From Amorphophallus konjac (taxonomy: Eukaryota > Streptophyta > Magnoliopsida > Alismatales > Araceae), in assembly GCA_022559845.1 (NCBI GenBank), contig CM040128.1, forward strand, positions 177,188,413-177,252,412: a DNA stretch of 64,000 bases. Reading direction: 5' to 3'. The notes below the pieces were generated by a model. That model saw nothing but the letters and a program-made list of their open reading frames with translations. It was not told where the DNA came from and made no database searches. The position numbers and the translations under genes are program-made. Position 1 is the first letter of the stretch; every line of letters starts with the position of its first letter. Below are positions 31,198-41,779 of the stretch, piece after piece.

Positions 31198-33418
31198 AGA
31201 GTTCGAATAGTTGGGCCTCCATGGCCCTTCGTTCCTCCCTTTCAGTCAATCTGTTGGCTCTTTCTCTCTCTGCGTCTCTTTCTCTCTCTGCCCGTTCTCT
31301 CTCGCGGTCTTCCCTCTCCAACTGGAGAGTGATCCTCAGTTCCACGGCATCCCTAGAGGAGTCGTCATCAGGATGACGCCGTAGTTCCCTCTCCAGTTCT
31401 GCTATCCTAGCCTCCTTCTGCGCAGCCGTGGCAAGTACTTCTTCCGTCTCCTTTTCCTGCCGAGTGTACTATGTCAGATACGCAATAAGGCGTAAAACAA
31501 AGAGAACTCAACACTGAAACTTTTACCTGTATACAGAGCATCCCTTCTGCCTCCGCAGCACGTTGTGTGGCATGAGCAAGCTGCTCATGAAGCAAGTCAA
31601 GTTCTGAGGTGGGAATCCACAAGCTGGAAGAGGCACCACCTACTCCTATCGCTGGGGAAGCCGCGCCAATCTGGGCATGCTACGATCGCATCAATTAGCA
31701 GCCAACATCTGGAATCTGTGGTTTTAATTAGGAACGCACTGTACACCTACCAAGGCGCTCGTAGCTCCGCGGGCATTGTCCAACCGTTGCTCCATCTCTG
31801 CCAAGCGAGTTCGTAAAGTCGCTATCATCGTATTGCAGATATCCTGCAGCCATACGAGTCAGCATTTCCACCAGAAAACCAAAAAGGAGAAAGAAGAAAA
31901 GAGAAAGGGGAAACGTACCTCCACAAGTCCCCGGGGTTGGAGCCGCTCTGCGTACTTTGTCCTATATAGATGCAAGTAGTCCTCGCTATCCCGCGCATGT
32001 GATTCTACAATCGTGCCACCCCGTTGCCAGTCTTCATACTGTTCAGGGAACCGTACGCGCTAGTCAATGCAGGTCGCCGGTCCTCGCGTCTTTCTCCCGA
32101 CACGAGGTGGCGCAGCTGAATCCACCCATTCTTGAGCCAGTCCTAAAGTCCTCATAACCAATCGTAGCCGAAGCGGCTCGATTTCATTCAGGCAGTGCAT
32201 CCACAATTCCCGTCCGAACCGGGCACGACTTGCTAGAACCCACGGCTGGTCGGCATCGACCATGTCTGAGTAGGGTCTCCAGTTTACCATCACTGCAGGG
32301 AACTCCTGTAGCTCCCGCCTTAGCACCATCAGTTGGTAGGTTAGGGGTGCCGCACTCATGATGGGTTCCCATCGCCTGGCTAACGGCACCATTGCGGGTC
32401 GTCAATGCCGAGCTCTCCCCATGGGGAGGTAATAATAGCTCCACAGCTGCTCGGCGCAGGTCATCAGTACCTTGTAAAAATACAAAAAAAATACAAAACA
32501 AGCTAAACCAAAAATACCTGGATGAATGGTGTGAAACCACTCACAGTCATCTCACGGTCCGCTTCAGACCCGCAAACAAGTGCGCCAGCATGGCAGCTCC
32601 CCAGGCATAGTATCCTACTCTTTCAAGGTCTGACAGCAGCTCCAGGAAGCGACATTGGATACCATCCCCTTTCGAGCTCAGTACCAATCTCCCCAAAAAG
32701 AAGAGGAGAAATCTTCTCAAATCTATGTTGCATCTTTCCCAGTTGCCGAAATCTGTGCAGTACACGGCACGGCATCCTATTTCCATCCTTTCCATGAACT
32801 CTTCTGAGGATTCGTCATCCCGCCGACGAGTGTCGGTGAGCCCTAATGCATCCATGAGGGACGCCCTAGCTACCGACCTATTTTTCCGACCATCTAGGTC
32901 CAAACCCAGTAACTTCTGGGCACCTTCTCGGTAGTCCGCGTAAGTGACTCCGGTCACTGCCTCGCCATCCACCTTGAGACTCGTAATTCGGACCACATCT
33001 TCCAGGCTGGGCACCATGTGCCCCCAGGGCATCAGGAATGCCCGACTCACTGGGTCCCATCTCTCACACAAGGCTTGGATCAGGACCAGGTCGAGCTGGA
33101 TCGGCTCGATCCGAAGAAAGGTGCCAAAACCCATCACGTCTAGCCTGGCCTTCTGAAAATCTGGGAGACCTCGGTATGCTGCCACTACCAACTCCCATGA
33201 GATCTGTGATTTCATCACACTCTACGCATACAAGAAATGGAGAAAGGTTTGGTCAGAAAGAAAGGAAGAAAAAAGAATGGAAAAAAGGGCAGGAAAACTT
33301 GGCTTACGAGTTGTGATTGGGCCCTTTCGCTGAAGTGCCCTTCGAGGTCTGAAAGCCTCCGGGAACTACTACCACTGGACCTGCTTCTCTTCGAGGAGTG
33401 GGAAGATTCGCCCTCCAT
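31198..33418 (-). pseudogene. Antisense gene 1 of element B: plant mobile domain and coiled-coil protein
   Basis: Multi-exon gene on the strand opposite to pol. Exon 1, 33418-33308 (MEGESSHSSKRSRSS), ends at CTC/GTAAGC. Exon 2, 33221-32518, is in phase and carries the PMD-like core (VAAYRGLPDFQKARLDVMGF.. FLMPWGHMVPSLEDVVRI). The next exon, about 32450-31919, has WSYYYLPMG and NWRPYSDMVDAD..LWMHCLNEIEPLRLRLVMR. Three small exons down to 31198 encode a Glu/Arg coiled coil ending in EAQLFEL. The domain also occurs in host PMD proteins (MAIN/MAIL1) and in transposons. A TATA box is at 33513-33520. It is damaged by a shift near 32550, a stop in the GRARH region, and TAG after TCID. The role of the product is unknown. 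Confidence 0.78.
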
Positions 33419-33512
33419 CCAACTCTCGGAATTTTGAACTCCTCCTCTCCCGTGAGAACTTGCGCTCCTCGAGTTAGCTCTCGATATACCTAGGAGGATA
33501 AAAGGGACAAGA

Positions 33513-33520
33513 ATTTATAG
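33513..33520 (-). promoter_or_regulatory. TATA box of antisense gene 1
   Basis: Minus reading CTATAAAT, about 95 bases before the ATG at 33418. Just upstream is tggaaggagtgcaggcc..tgcctcca (33524-33553), which looks like a worn version of the 30-bp palindrome. The bases CCATTTC before the TATA are shared with antisense gene 3. Confidence 0.6.
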
Positions 33521-33553
33521 AAATGGAAGGAGTGCAGGCCAAGATTGCCTCCA

Positions 33554-33990
33554 TCACCTTTAATAATAGCCCTCGCGATGAGGCACCTACCATGCGGTCC
33601 CGTGTGTCACTTCACCGCTCGCACAGGGTGATTGATTGGACGAAGAATATGACGACTAGCACCCTATGTTGTCTAGGGATACCCTATCATGTTTTGAAGG
33701 ACGTCCGCAAAATTTGACGCAACATCCGGGAGAAGGCACTAGGGCCGTCATTATTGACTTCGACGGTAGATTCCCGTGGAAAATGGTCACAACAAGACGC
33801 GATTCTCTGCTTGGGGTGGAGTCTCGGCAGACCCATCACATGGGAACAGTGCAAAGGAGAGGAAGTGTAGGGAAGAAGGAATGCACAAGAGAATAAACGA
33901 GCAGCAGAAAATCAAATCACTCCATTCATAATTCTACATAAGCTGTCATAAACACTACAATCATAGAGAGGTGGCGAGTCCACCAGCTCG
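33554..33990. other. Spacer between antisense units, nothing recognised
   Basis: No coding signal and no clear repeat. It lies upstream of antisense gene 1 and beyond the end of the next antisense unit. Confidence 0.5.
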
Positions 33991-33999
33991 CCGATCCTC

Positions 34000-35291
34000 A
34001 CCATCACTCATCTCTCTGGGTGCTCCCCTCCTCTCCCCTGAGGTGCGGGTCCCTCAGAAGCCTCTGGGATCCTCGTGCAGCAGCACCTGCCTCGCCTCTT
34101 GGCGCCTGCTCCGCAGCAGTGACTCGCTGCTCCTCCCCTAGCGTGGCGAAGAAGCCACTAGCGGCAAAGCGACCGGACTGACGGAGTCGCTCCCCGAACT
34201 CTCGCGCTCTCTAGTAGCGCGTCTCCATCCCTCCTAGCCTCTGCACGACGGCCTGAAGACCCAGCTGGAGCTCCCTCACTTAGGCCTCCAAGGCCCTCCT
34301 CTCGGTCTGATCCCGCTAACGCTCGGACCTTCTCTCGGCTTTCTCTCTCTCTGCCTCTCTCCTCATCATCTGCAGAAGAACCCTTAACTCCAGGATGTCT
34401 GGAGAAGGCCTCTCCTCACCACGATGTCGCAGCTCCGCTACAGTCGCCACCCAGGCATCACGCTCCTCTTCCCCCCGGGTCGCGCGGACCACCGCACCGG
34501 CAAGTTGTTCCCGGAGGGAGGCAATCTTGAGAAAAGGGGCCGAGGAACTGGAAGATGCGCCACCAATCATCCCCGCCGTCGCTGTCTGCTGGGCACGCTG
34601 GAACAAAATAAACAACGGCCGTCAGTGAAACTCCAAAATCTGAAGATAAAAGTGCGGCACGTAACTTACCAGGAGCGACAGCTCATGTTGAGCGACGGCC
34701 AGCTGCCGCCTAGCCTCTGACAGTTGGGCGCGCGAGCCGCCGATGCCACGCATGTCCCCAGCTTGGGGAAGCCCCGCATAACTCTCTCTCTGCCGCCGCA
34801 GGAAGTCGGCGCTGTCCTGCACCAATACACTCCCTTGCTGTCCAGGGAGACGTACGTGCCAGTCCTCGAGCCTCGCCTTGCCGCGACTCTCCCTCCTGAC
34901 GCGGCTCGGCTCGTCCGCACTCGCCCACTCATCGGCCAGGCCCAGGGTCCTCGCCATGTCCTGCACCAAGGAAGGAGGACCTCGCATCATAACAAAGAAC
35001 GCGTCCCCTGTCTAGGACGCGTCCATCACTTGAGTGCAACACTCGCCGAACCCTTTCCCCCTCGCACGCCTTGCTTCAAAACTCAAAATGGATCAAAGAG
35101 GAAGAGATTGGAGGACCTACCAGACCGTGTTCACCTCCCTCCGCGACATCAGGCCCCTCGGGTCCCTCGGGGGCCCGAAGCGGCCCTTCCTCCTCCATGG
35201 ACGCCGTTCCGTGCTCTGGCGCGTCCCTCCTTGGGCGAGGGGTCCCGCGTCCCTCTCCACCTTCACCATGGTTGGGCCCACCGAACTCCAT
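34000..35291 (-). pseudogene. Antisense unit 1b: paralogue lacking the mobile domain
   Basis: A shortened relative of antisense genes 1 and 2. Exon 1 (35291-35122) encodes an acidic leader (MEFGGPNHGEGGEGRG..) with a donor near 35122. The PMD exon is missing. The reading resumes at about 34980 with ARTLGLADEWASADEPSRVR, which matches the LVMRTLGLAQEWV end of the domain in the other copies. It goes through DSADFLRRQRESYAG and a GTAAGT donor at 34670 into a coiled-coil exon from 34600 (RAQQTATAGMIGGASSSS). Stops appear at about 34316 and beyond. It has its own TATA-like TTTAAA and palindrome, so the promoter was duplicated with it. Confidence 0.65.
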
Positions 35292-35392
35292 CGATCAAAA
35301 GAGGAGGAAGACGAAAAAGGGGGCAAGCGAGTTTCGGCGGAAGGCGGGCTCGTTTGCGGGTAAGGCACGGGAGAAGAAAGGCCACCCGACGC

Positions 35393-35439
35393 TTTAAATT
35401 CGAATTCAAGGATTAAGATGCGTCCTCGCGCCTGGACGC
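35393..35439 (-). promoter_or_regulatory. Palindrome and TATA-like box before antisense unit 1b
   Basis: GCGTCCTCGCGCCTGGACGC at 35420-35439 has perfect 6-bp arms (GCGTCC..GGACGC), the same arms as in the LTR palindromes. TTTAAA at 35393-35398 lies 21 bp downstream on the minus strand, and the ATG (35291) about 100 bp after that. A further palindrome, ACGCGTCC..GGACGCGT at 34999-35022, falls in intron 1. Confidence 0.6.
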
Positions 35440-35637
35440 GCCCAAAAAGGGAGAAAGGAACATAATCCCCCCGTGCAAAGTAGTTCCCTTCTGTCCAAGG
35501 CAAAAGTCTCGTGAAGCGTAAACAACGTGGTGTAAAAGAAAGTGCGGGAAAGAAAAGGGCACGCCACACGAAATCCATTTCATATAATAGTCAAAGTACA
35601 TCATACAGTGAGAAGGGTGACGTGTACAAGCAACTCT

Positions 35638-38600
35638 CTAACTCTCGCTGCCACCCTCCTGGTCATCTCTCTCCTCCCTCCTCTGCGGGGGATCCCTACG
35701 GGGCCTCTGTGAACCCTGAGAAGCCGTGCTCGCCTCGCCCTGCGGTGGCACTCCAGCCTCGAAGGCACAACGACGCTCCTCGGCCGAAGAAACTAGATAG
35801 CTGCCCATGGAAAAAGAACCAGACTGACGAAGTCGCGCCCCACGTTTCTTCGCCCTCTGGTACCGCTCCTCGCTCTCCCGAAGCCTCCCCTCCGCCGTGC
35901 CGAGACTCAATCGGAGCTCCAGCAGCTGGGCCTCCAGATCCCTCCTCTCGGTCTGATCCCGCTGTCGCTCCTCCCTCTCCTCTCTCTCTCTCACCGCCTC
36001 CCTCCTCGACAGCTCGAGGGCGATCCGCAGATCCAGCACGTCACGAGGGAGCTCCTCAGCCTCCCGTCGACGCTCCTCCTCCAGCTCCACAATCCGGGCG
36101 TCACGCTCCGCCACCCGAGCGTCGCGCTCCTGCTCGGCATGAACAGCATGCGCCAGGGCCTCTCGGACCTCGGCCACCTGTCAAAGCACGCATGCACCGT
36201 AAGAGAACAGTGATAAAAGGAGAGCAGCCAGAAGGAGAGTCGAGGTCAGGCAAACGCTCACTCGAGCCTCGCGGTCACGCTCGGCCTCCTCAGCCCGAGC
36301 CACCGCATACGCCAGCTGCTCCTGGAGGGCAGAAACCTTCGGAGGAGGGCCCCGTGAACTGGAACCCGCTCCACCAGCCATCCCGGCTACCGCTGTCTGG
36401 TGGGCCCGCTGAAACACAGAGCGAACGACAGTTAGAGGTCAAGTATCAAAAATCCAGGTCACAAAAAATGCATCGCATAAACTCACTAGGATCTCCAACT
36501 CCTGTCGGATGGCCACTAACTGCCGCCTGGTGCCTGCCAGCTGGGCCCGCAGGTCGGCGATCATATTGTCACGAGCATCCTGCATTGCACATAAGTTAGT
36601 GCCACATGCATATACATCTAGAAGGGTGAAGCATTTTCATTTCACTTACCCCTGCCATACCACCAAGGAAGAGGCGGTCCCCGTACGTAGCCCGGTACCG
36701 TCTCAGGTAATCAGTACTGTCATGTACATGGGACACCACTGGGACCCCGCCCTGCTGCCAGTCCTGGTACTATGCTGGGAAGCGCGTACGCTAGTCCACA
36801 ATCTTTGCCTTCCCCTTGGTCTTCTGCCCGATGCGGGTCGGCTCATCTACATCAACCCACTCCTGGGCTAGCCCCAATGTCCTCATAACCAGCCTCAGTC
36901 GAAGCGGCTCGATCTCGTTCAGGCAATGGACCCACACGTCCCGCCTGAAACGAGGAAGACCCACTACAACCCAAGGCTGGCCAGCGTCGCCCATGCCCAG
37001 GTAGGGTCTCCACACCACCTGCATCACCATACATACATCATGTTAGTTACCATTCAGTCACATGCATAAACACAAAAAATCATACGCATCATACCATGGC
37101 CTCGGGATACTCACTTAGCTCCCGACGAAGTGACGCCAGCTGGTAGCTGTGTGGTGCCGCTACCACGACCGGCCTCCACTGTCGCTCTAGAGGAACGGCT
37201 CTCCTGTTCCCCTGCCTGGCCCTCCCCATCGGGAAGTAGTAATAACTCCACACCTGCATCCATCATACATCATTAGCACAAGTGATTGCATATTTAACTA
37301 CGGTAAAATGCATAAATAAATTGTGTACCTGGAGAAAAGGTGCGAAGCCGCTGACTGTCGTCTCCCTCTCTGAAGTCTGGGAGAGATCAGCAATCAAATG
37401 GGCAAGCAGAGCCGCTCCCCACGCGTAGTGCCCCACTCTGTCAAGGTCCGCCAAGATCCCGAGGAAGCGGCAGTGGATGCCATCCCCCTTCATCCCCAGC
37501 AGAAGGCGGCCCAAGAAGAAGAAGAGGAACCTCCGGAGGTCTAGATCCACCAGCTCCTGCTCGCTCGGGTCCTGGGTAAAAGCTGCGGGGGCGTCTCTCT
37601 CCAGTCGTGCCAGAAACTCCGCTCCAGTCTCGCTAACCCGCTGGCGTGGGTCACCGAACCCAAGCGCCTCCATGATCTCCACTCGACCGACTACCCTGAT
37701 GTCTCTATCAGTCACACTCGTCTCCAACCACAGCAGGTCCAGGGCACTCTCTCGGTAGTCAGGGTAGGTGACCCCGCTCACTACCTCACCATCCACTCGT
37801 AGCCCGGTGATCCGAGCCACGTCCTCTAGTGTCGGCACCATGTGCCCCCAGGGCATCAGAAATGCCCAGCTCGGCGCGTGCCACCGCTCCCCCAATGCCT
37901 GGATAAGAGGAAGGTCGAGCCGGAAGGGCTCGATCCTGAGAAAGGGTCCAAAACCCATGGCGTCTACACGCGCCCTCTGGAAGTCGGGCAGTCCCCGGTA
38001 CGCATCCACCACTAGAGACCAGCTGATCCGGCTCTTCATCACCCCCTGCACACCACAAAACAAACAACACATCAGAATCATGATAAACAAATAACAATGT
38101 ACATAATATTTATTTTATATATTTTTTTAGAGGCGTCCAGCCTCGTGGACGCCTCCCTCTTTTTAAAATTTTTTTTCTTTTTTTCTTCCTATTTTTAACA
38201 CAAAAGACAAAAAAATGATAAGTAAATAAATAATAATATATATTATTTTGGAGGCGTCCAATGCCCTAGACGCCTCCTTATTTTTTAATTTTAGTTTATT
38301 TACATAATAACCCAAAATAAATAAATAAATAAATAAATGAAAAAAGAAGATGTGGAGGCGTCCAGGCCCCTGGACGCCTCCTTCCCCCGCTCCCCGGTCT
38401 TCTCCATACAGCCTCTCGTCCGCCCATTTAGCCTAAGAAACCAACAAACTGAAGTTCTGAAGGGGCTTACCGGATCGTGCTCGTCCTCCCCACGTCGCCA
38501 GCACCCGTAGGGCCCTCCACGGCCAGGATAGGTGCTTCCGCAACGATCTCCTCCTCCACGGCAATCTCCTCCGCCTCGGCAGCCTCCTCGGCATGATCTC

Positions 38601-38670
38601 TCCACCCCCTCGAATGACGAGCTCGTCGTTTCCGCCTCCCCCCATCCTGGCTTGGGCCTCCTTGCTCCAT
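35638..38670 (-). pseudogene. Antisense gene 2 of element B: plant mobile domain and coiled-coil protein, eight exons
   Basis: The best-kept antisense gene. Exons (minus): 38670-38471, 38045-37329, 37253-37095, 37018-36650, 36579-36487, 36408-36262 and 36177-35638, all with GT-AG borders and, from exon 2 on, all in phase 0. Exon 2 gives the PMD-like core (VVDAYRGLPDFQRARVDAMG, FLMPWGHMVPTLEDVARITG). Exons 3-4 give VWSYYYFPMG and WRPYLGMGDAGQPW..WVHCLNEIEPLRLRLVMR. Exons 5-7 form a long Ala/Glu/Arg coiled coil. Exon 4 contains two TAG codons where Gln fits; exon 1 joins exon 2 out of phase in the ATG frame but in phase in another. Splice-site and frame conservation argue that this was a working gene recently. 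Product role unknown; a DNA- or chromatin-binding regulator is a guess. (Seven exons are listed; an extra small one may be missed.). Confidence 0.82.
38130..38381. repeat. Three palindromes in intron 1 of antisense gene 2
   Basis: GAGGCGTCCAG..GTGGACGCCTC at 38130-38156, GGAGGCGTCC..TAGACGCCTCC at 38250-38277, and TGGAGGCGTCCAGG..CCTGGACGCCTCC at 38353-38381. The last is identical over its length to the LTR palindromes. They are spaced about 105-120 bp with AT-rich sequence between, as in the LTR. Confidence 0.92.
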
Positions 38671-38749
38671 TGGGACTGGGAATGGGTTTTCTAGAATGGC
38701 TGGATCGTCAGAATGAACAGTGTAAGTGAGCAGGGGGGTGAGCCCCCCC

Positions 38750-38757
38750 TATATATA
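38750..38757 (-). promoter_or_regulatory. TATA box of antisense gene 2
   Basis: TATATATA, about 80 bases before the ATG at 38670. The first of four palindromes begins 14 bp upstream on the minus strand. The arrangement copies that of the sense LTR promoter. Confidence 0.72.
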
Positions 38758-38771
38758 GAATCAACTTCCTT

Positions 38772-38993
38772 TGGGGCGTCCAGGCGCCTGGACACCCCCA
38801 CCTTTTTTGTTTTTTTTCAAAAGAATTCAAATTTTAGGGGCGTCTAGGCGCCTGGACGCCCCCAAGATAAAAAACAAAAAAAATTTAATAAAAAAACTTA
38901 GGGGCGTCGAGGCCCCTGGACGCCGTCAAGATAAAAACAAAAAAAAAAATTTTAATAAAAAATGTAGGGGCGTCCAGGCCCCTGGACGCCCCC
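38772..38993. repeat. Four palindromes upstream of antisense gene 2
   Basis: GGGGCGTCCAGGCGCCTGGA.. at 38772-38800, then copies at 38837-38863, 38901-38926 and 38967-38993. The arms are GGGGCGTCCAGG and CCTGGACGCCCC, i.e. the LTR motif with GGGG for GGAG. The spacers are A-rich. The centre of the first two is GGCGCC. Confidence 0.93.
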
Positions 38994-39191
38994 ACAATAA
39001 ATTTTTGAAAAAAAAATAAATATAATAACCCAAAAATACAAAAAAAGAGAGATGAGTGTACAATCCAAGCAAAAGCACAAAATAAAAACAAAAACACAAA
39101 GAAAAATGAAAATCACAAAAATAATAATTAGGGGAACAGGGGTCCAAAACATCCAAAAGCAACACTTTATTCCATGAGAAAGCCGCATGAG

Positions 39192-40599
39192 CTAGATCAG
39201 GGGCTTAGGCGCCTTAGGCCTTAACTTCCCCAGTTCGGTTACATAAGCCCTCCAAAGCTCGTATTTCTCCCCCACATGCGTTAAGGCTTTTCCCGCAACG
39301 CTCATCTTCCAAGGCGCTTTAATAGCCTTCGCTTCCTTCGCGTCCGCTTCTGTGCCTAACTCCCTCTTCTTCAAAGGAACGATCCCGGTCAGTGATGAGA
39401 ACGAGTGGCGTGGAAGGCCGATCTGGAGGCAGCATCGATACGCGTTGTAAAGAACGAACTCGGTCGCGCCGATCAGTTGGAGCTCGGCTCTGGGAGAAGG
39501 CCTCATGAGAAGTTCAAGAGAGAGGAGACATGCCGGAGCACAAGTGAAGAGAGTTTGTGCCATGATTCGAAAGTGAGACCGCCAGTCTTCACGCCTCTTC
39601 AGCCATGGAACTCGGTTCGCCACGGTGCCACCGAAGCCTAATACGTCGGCTATGTGATAAAGGGGGCTTTGTTGAAAGAGCTTCGAACCGGTCGGCATCC
39701 CCTCACGGTGGTCGAACTTGAAGTGCAAGTCAATCCAGCAGTTCAAAACAAGTGCGCAACCATAAGGAGGCTTACCCATGCTCGAGGCAGTAAGGCCGCT
39801 GTAAAGATAGGCAAGGATAGCCGGCCCCACCCTCTTGCTGCTCCAAAACCCGTGGATAGCATTCAGTTGGTCCTCCTCCATTATGTTGTCGGCATAAGGA
39901 AACAGAAGAGCTCCCGCCAGACAGATGGTAAAACCTTTCATGACTCTTTCCAAGTGTTCATCATCTGGTGAGCCTTTCAAGGCATCCATGACCCATACCG
40001 CGAGCCTTCGCAAGTCGATTCCCTTTTGAGTGCGGACCTTTCTGACTGCGTCGGGCAGCATGAAGCTTCCAAGGACGCTCTCGGAAGTCACCTTTGTCAA
40101 CATCCGCATCGGCTTCGTCTTTCCATCACTCTTGAACTTCTTCAGTCCAAGCAGAAGCTCCACCTCCTCGAGGAGAATGGTCGCCTCGAACGTGGGGAAG
40201 ATGAAAGTGTGGGTTTGGGGATGCCAGATCTCCACTAATGGGCCCATAGCTGCCCAGTCCATGCGGATTCTTTCGTAGTGCTTGGCATGAATAAGGAGCC
40301 CCTGAAGATGCCACTTCGAGAGTATAGCCCTCATGCCAATGGAGATGTTAGAAGTTAGCTCTGAGAGCCATGGCAATTTTCAAAACTTCCTCGGGCCCGG
40401 AAAGAGCGGATACGGCTGGAAAGAAAAAAAAAGAAAGGAGGGAAAGTGAGAAGAGAGTCCATGCAGTAAAATTTGAAATAAATCAATTTACCATATGTGA
40501 TTGGATCGCCCCACTCAAATGACCCTCGAGGTCGGAAAGTCGCCTGATCTCACTACTAGGCCTGCCCCTCTACATGACGCGGGAAGACTCTCCTTCCAT
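39192..40599 (-). pseudogene. Antisense gene 3 of element B: DUF7745/PMD-like protein
   Basis: Exon 1 (40599-40492) encodes MEGESSRVM and, after an in-frame TAG at codon 10, RRLSDLEGHLSGAIQSHM. It is clearly related to exon 1 of gene 1 (RRLSDLEGHFSERAQSQL). The donor is ATG/GTAAAT at 40491 and the acceptor TTTCCAG at 40416. Exon 2 runs to 39192 as a nearly 400-residue open frame once a shift near 40375 is passed. It has ILSKWHLQGLLIHAKHYERI and LVEIWHPQTHTFIFPTFEAT..VELLLGL, the usual start of the transposon-borne PMD/DUF7745 fold, then LIGATEFVLYNAYRCC. It ends at a TAG. It is more distant from genes 1 and 2 than they are from each other and has no coiled-coil tail. Confidence 0.72.
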
Positions 40600-40690
40600 C
40601 CCGAAGTCCCTAGACCCTCCTCTTCTCCTCCTCTTGAATTTTCAAAATCCCCCTTTGGTGCATTTGAATAAACTAGCCTATGGGGTGATA

Positions 40691-40730
40691 CTTATAGGAA
40701 ATGGGAGGTGCTATGAGACGGGACGTCTCA
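40691..40730 (-). promoter_or_regulatory. TATA box and palindrome of antisense gene 3
   Basis: Minus reading TATAAG at 40691-40696, preceded by CCCATTTCC as in gene 1. TGAGACGGGACGTCTCA at 40714-40730 is a perfect 7-bp inverted repeat upstream of it. The arms (GAGACG/CGTCTC) differ from the LTR motif but keep the CpG and symmetry. The ATG is about 90 bp downstream. Confidence 0.55.
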
Positions 40731-40734
40731 CATG

Positions 40735-41779
40735 TGTGGTTAAGTCATGTTTTGTCCTTGTACTGTGGTACGATTCTGTGATATTTCTGTGCTTTCTGAT
40801 GTATTTAATCTATGATGGTCTGTGCAGGTTTTGCCAACGGATGCTTTTTCACGCTATCCTGTACGCCATCCTTTAATGTTTGGTCCTCCGTGTTGTGCAT
40901 CGTACTATACGATATTTACGCTATTAGAACATGTCAAGGACCTTGCGACCTGAACAAATCTGGGATTTGAGTTCCCCTTTAACAAAAACAGTGATGATTC
41001 CAGAAGAATTCGGGTTGCATGGATAGGCCGTTAGCTGGTGATAGCGTGGGGACGACGGTTCCATTCGGTGAGTTGGTGCGTGGATAAACAGGCCCCGGCT
41101 CAGTATCGGCTCACCGAACTGGTATCCTGACCCATTCTTAACGAGTTGATAATATTATCTTTGACTATTTTCTATTTTAGTTTGTTTTAATTTTTCTTTA
41201 AACCCAGCATGCATTCATATAGGACTTTGAGTATATTACGGAAAATCACCAAAGTAATTCGATTGCGAAGGTCGCTGTGCTTAAATTCCGATAATATGAG
41301 ATATTCCATTCCGAATGAAGTACTAAGTTTTCTTGAGACAGCCCCACGCTGTTCTTCCAAAGGAGACCCTTGTTTGGATTGATCCTCAAATATTCCTTTA
41401 CTTTTTGCTCCGTTTTACCCATCTTGGCCGCAGCACTTCCACATTGGCTGGTAACCGCTCCCCAAGGTGAAACCTGCAGGTTTACGACCCAGGTACTTCC
41501 ACACAGAGAAGTTGGTCCCTTTTTTTTACTCGTGCCTGAGCGCACATCTTCTCCTTCCTTGTTTGATTTCCGTCCAAACAATTGTTGAATTCGAAAGACA
41601 TTCTCCCAGGTCGTCTCGTTGAAAACTCTAAAAACATTCCAAAAATCGTAATGTTGAAAGCGTGTCTCATCACACCATGGCATCTACTTTTCAGTCTATT
41701 TTTACTCCATTCCATTCCACTTCAATGCCATTTCACTACGTGACACTCCCTTGCAAAGCAGACGCCAAGGCGGGGCAGC
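40735..41779 (+). other. 3' untranslated region of element B and polypurine-like tract
   Basis: No gene. The last 850 bases are similar to the matching part of element A on the other strand. AAGGCGGGGCAGC (41767-41779) adjoins the 3' LTR at the place of the polypurine tract, although it contains C. Conservation in both elements suggests that the cis signals for plus-strand priming lie here. Confidence 0.65.

Noticed and set aside
31100..31200. Host PMD gene (MAIN/MAIL1 type) rather than a transposon gene
   Set aside because: The genes lie between pol and the 3' LTR of one element with intact target duplication, so they belong to the element.
35034..36599. Plus-strand frames of up to 362 residues
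   Set aside because: Shadows of antisense exons in Arg/Pro/Ser-rich GC-rich sequence; the minus strand has phase-0 exons with splice sites.
40574..40876. Plus-strand frame of 100 residues near antisense gene 3
   Set aside because: It overlaps exon 1 and the promoter of gene 3 in reverse and has no recognisable content.
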